Assembly: GCF_028688795.1 (NCBI RefSeq)
Contig: NZ_JAQTXM010000038.1
Coordinates: forward strand, 1 to 32,109
Direction of reading: 5' to 3'
DNA length: 32,109 nucleotides
Source of the DNA: Rhodoferax sp.
Lineage (GTDB): Bacteria > Pseudomonadota > Gammaproteobacteria > Burkholderiales > Burkholderiaceae_C
Position numbers and translations under genes: made by a program
The notes under the pieces: model-generated
The model's input: the letters and a program-made list of their open reading frames with translations, nothing else
Databases searched by the model: none
Told to the model about the DNA's origin: nothing
Shown here: one piece after another, positions 31,363 to 32,109 of the stretch
Layout: every line of letters begins with the position of its first letter
How positions within the stretch are numbered: the stretch's first letter is position 1

Positions 31363-31746
31363 TTATTTCTTCCAACCCAGAATCAAATCGTAAAAAACCC
31401 ATTCAAGCGTCTTGTCAGTGAGCCATAAAAACAGCGCCATGACCAAAACAAATCCAAAGACGTAAATCGTCATTTGAACTGCTTCTTTGCGCGCAGGCCA
31501 AACTACCTTTTTGACCTCTTTGACAGAGTCACGCCCGAAGGCGACCAAGGCCTTGCCGGTTTCCGACATCAAGAAAATGACCACCGCCAGCCCAAGACCG
31601 ACCAACAGACCCAGCCACTGGAACAACGGCCCTTGCTTGGAAAGCGCGTAATAGGCCACCAGGGCGGCAATGACCATGACCGCAGCAGCTGCCAACTTGG
31701 CTTTATCTGCTGTCGTGTTGACAGTTTGTACTTGTGTGGTGGCCAT
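31363..31746 (-). CDS. secE: Preprotein translocase subunit SecE
   Basis: A 127-residue membrane protein with three hydrophobic spans (AAAAVMVIAALVAYYAL, FQWLGLLVGLGLAVVIFLM, MTIYVFGFVLVMALFLWL), like E. coli SecE. The conserved cytoplasmic part before the last span is VKEVKKVVWPARKEAVQMT, the SecE signature. It stabilises SecY in the translocon. The gene lies between tRNA-Trp and nusG, the usual location. Confidence 0.97.
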   Translation of the reverse strand: MATTQVQTVNTTADKAKLAAAAVMVIAALVAYYALSKQGPLFQWLGLLVGLGLAVVIFLMSETGKALVAFGRDSVKEVKKVVWPARKEAVQMTIYVFGFVLVMALFLWLTDKTLEWVFYDLILGWKK

Positions 31747-31805
31747 TATTGACTTGACTTGCGCCTCAGAATTTCCGGTTTAATTTTGCGTCCCTGAGAC
31801 GCACA

Positions 31806-31829
31806 AGCCCACTATTTTCATAGTGGGCT
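31806..31829 (-). other. Hairpin between tRNA-Trp and secE
   Basis: A perfect 9-bp inverted repeat AGCCCACTA (31806-31814) / TAGTGGGCT (31821-31829) with a six-base loop. A second stem, CACCTGG/CCAGGTG (31841-31861), overlaps the 3' end of the tRNA. On the minus strand no U-run follows, so RNA processing or attenuation is more likely than full termination. Confidence 0.5.
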
Positions 31830-31859
31830 GTTTTCTTCTTCACCTGGCAGATGACCAGG

Positions 31860-31935
31860 TGGCAGGGGCAGTAAGAATCGAACTTACAACCTTCGGTTTT
31901 GGAGACCGACGCTCTGCCAATTGAGCTATGCCCCT
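31860..31935 (-). tRNA. tRNA-Trp (CCA anticodon)
   Basis: The 76-base cloverleaf on the minus strand has acceptor AGGGGCA/TGCCCCT, anticodon loop CTCCAAA between TCGGT and ACCGA (anticodon CCA, tryptophan), discriminator G and encoded CCA. It sits between tuf and secE, as commonly found in betaproteobacteria. Confidence 0.97.
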
Positions 31936-31940
31936 TTACA

Positions 31941-31960
31941 TGTCCTGCCAAGGCAGGACA
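31941..31960 (-). other. Hairpin between tuf and tRNA-Trp
   Basis: A perfect 9-bp inverted repeat TGTCCTGCC/GGCAGGACA with two bases between the arms, six bases after the tuf stop and five before the tRNA 5' end. There is no U-run on the minus strand, so it probably serves RNA processing or mRNA 3'-end stability. Confidence 0.5.
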
Positions 31961-31966
31961 GTCCAA

Positions 31967-32109
31967 TTACGCAATAACCTTAGCCACGACGCCAGCGCCG
32001 ACGGTCTTGCCGCCTTCACGAATGGCGAAACGCAGACCTTCTTCCATGGCGATCGGGGCAATCAGCTTCACAGTGATTGACACGTTGTCACCAGGCATGA
32101 CCATTTCCT
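31967..32109 (-). CDS. tuf: Elongation factor Tu, C-terminal part (partial)
   Basis: The window ends inside this gene. The visible 46 residues read EMVMPGDNVSITVKLIAPIAMEEG... and ...GGKTVGAGVVAKVIA followed by TAA (31967-31969), which is the C-terminal beta-barrel domain of EF-Tu, including the RFAIREGGKTVGAGVV signature. EF-Tu delivers aminoacyl-tRNA to the ribosome. It heads the tuf-trpT-secE-nusG cluster. The 5' part lies outside the window. Confidence 0.98.
   Translation of the reverse strand, partial: EMVMPGDNVSITVKLIAPIAMEEGLRFAIREGGKTVGAGVVAKVIA

Noticed and set aside
31766..31966. 66-codon minus-strand frame over tRNA-Trp
   Set aside because: It runs through a clear tRNA gene and its flanking hairpins; no independent support.

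Overview
The window looks like chromosomal DNA of a betaproteobacterium, most likely Burkholderiales/Comamonadaceae (Rhodoferax- or Polaromonas-like). This is an inference from protein resemblance, from the tuf-trpT-secE-nusG-rplKAJL-rpoBC order, from the rsmB-DUF4390-ntrY-ntrX order, and from several copies of a small palindromic repeat of a type I associate with that family. Nearly all genes are on the minus strand; the exceptions are a transposase tail, ACBP, a DUF1840 gene, a Crp/Fnr regulator and one unknown membrane protein.

Left part (1-4017): the C-terminal end of an IS66-like transposase, then a small lipid-storage neighbourhood. A wax ester synthase/diacylglycerol acyltransferase is divergent from an acyl-CoA-binding protein, followed by a PHA-granule-region protein translationally coupled to a lipoprotein metallopeptidase, and a DUF1840 protein.

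Middle part (4018-13428): a seven-gene minus-strand operon encoding a long-chain acyl-CoA synthetase-like enzyme, LivG, LivH, LivM, a periplasmic binding protein, LivF and a PaaK-like adenylating enzyme with a degenerate P-loop. A Crp/Fnr-type regulator is divergent from it. An 18-bp palindrome in the shared intergenic region is centred exactly at -41.5 from a predicted start of the operon, the class II activator position. I infer an uptake-and-CoA-activation system for an aromatic or fatty acid. The spacer between the binding-protein gene and livF holds several strong, partly mutually exclusive hairpins.

Transition (13429-19561): an unknown membrane protein with a Cys-x2-Cys segment, four tRNA genes (minus strand, transcribed Phe, then Asn, Gly, Thr) with a terminator after tRNA-Phe, then the operon rsmB - DUF4390 - ntrY - short ntrX. 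The response regulator has a receiver and a Fis-type helix-turn-helix but no AAA+ domain.

Right part (19562-32109): the core transcription/translation cluster tuf (3' end) - tRNA-Trp - secE - nusG - rplK - rplA - rplJ - rplL - rpoB - rpoC, with structured leaders before rplK, rplJ and rpoB and a strong terminator after rpoC.

The least expected feature is a dispersed element of about 50 bp with two hairpins and the core AAGGGCTAGAGGC. It occurs six times: between genes, once as the apparent rpoC terminator, and once in frame inside the metallopeptidase gene. I see no clear new defence or biosynthetic system here.
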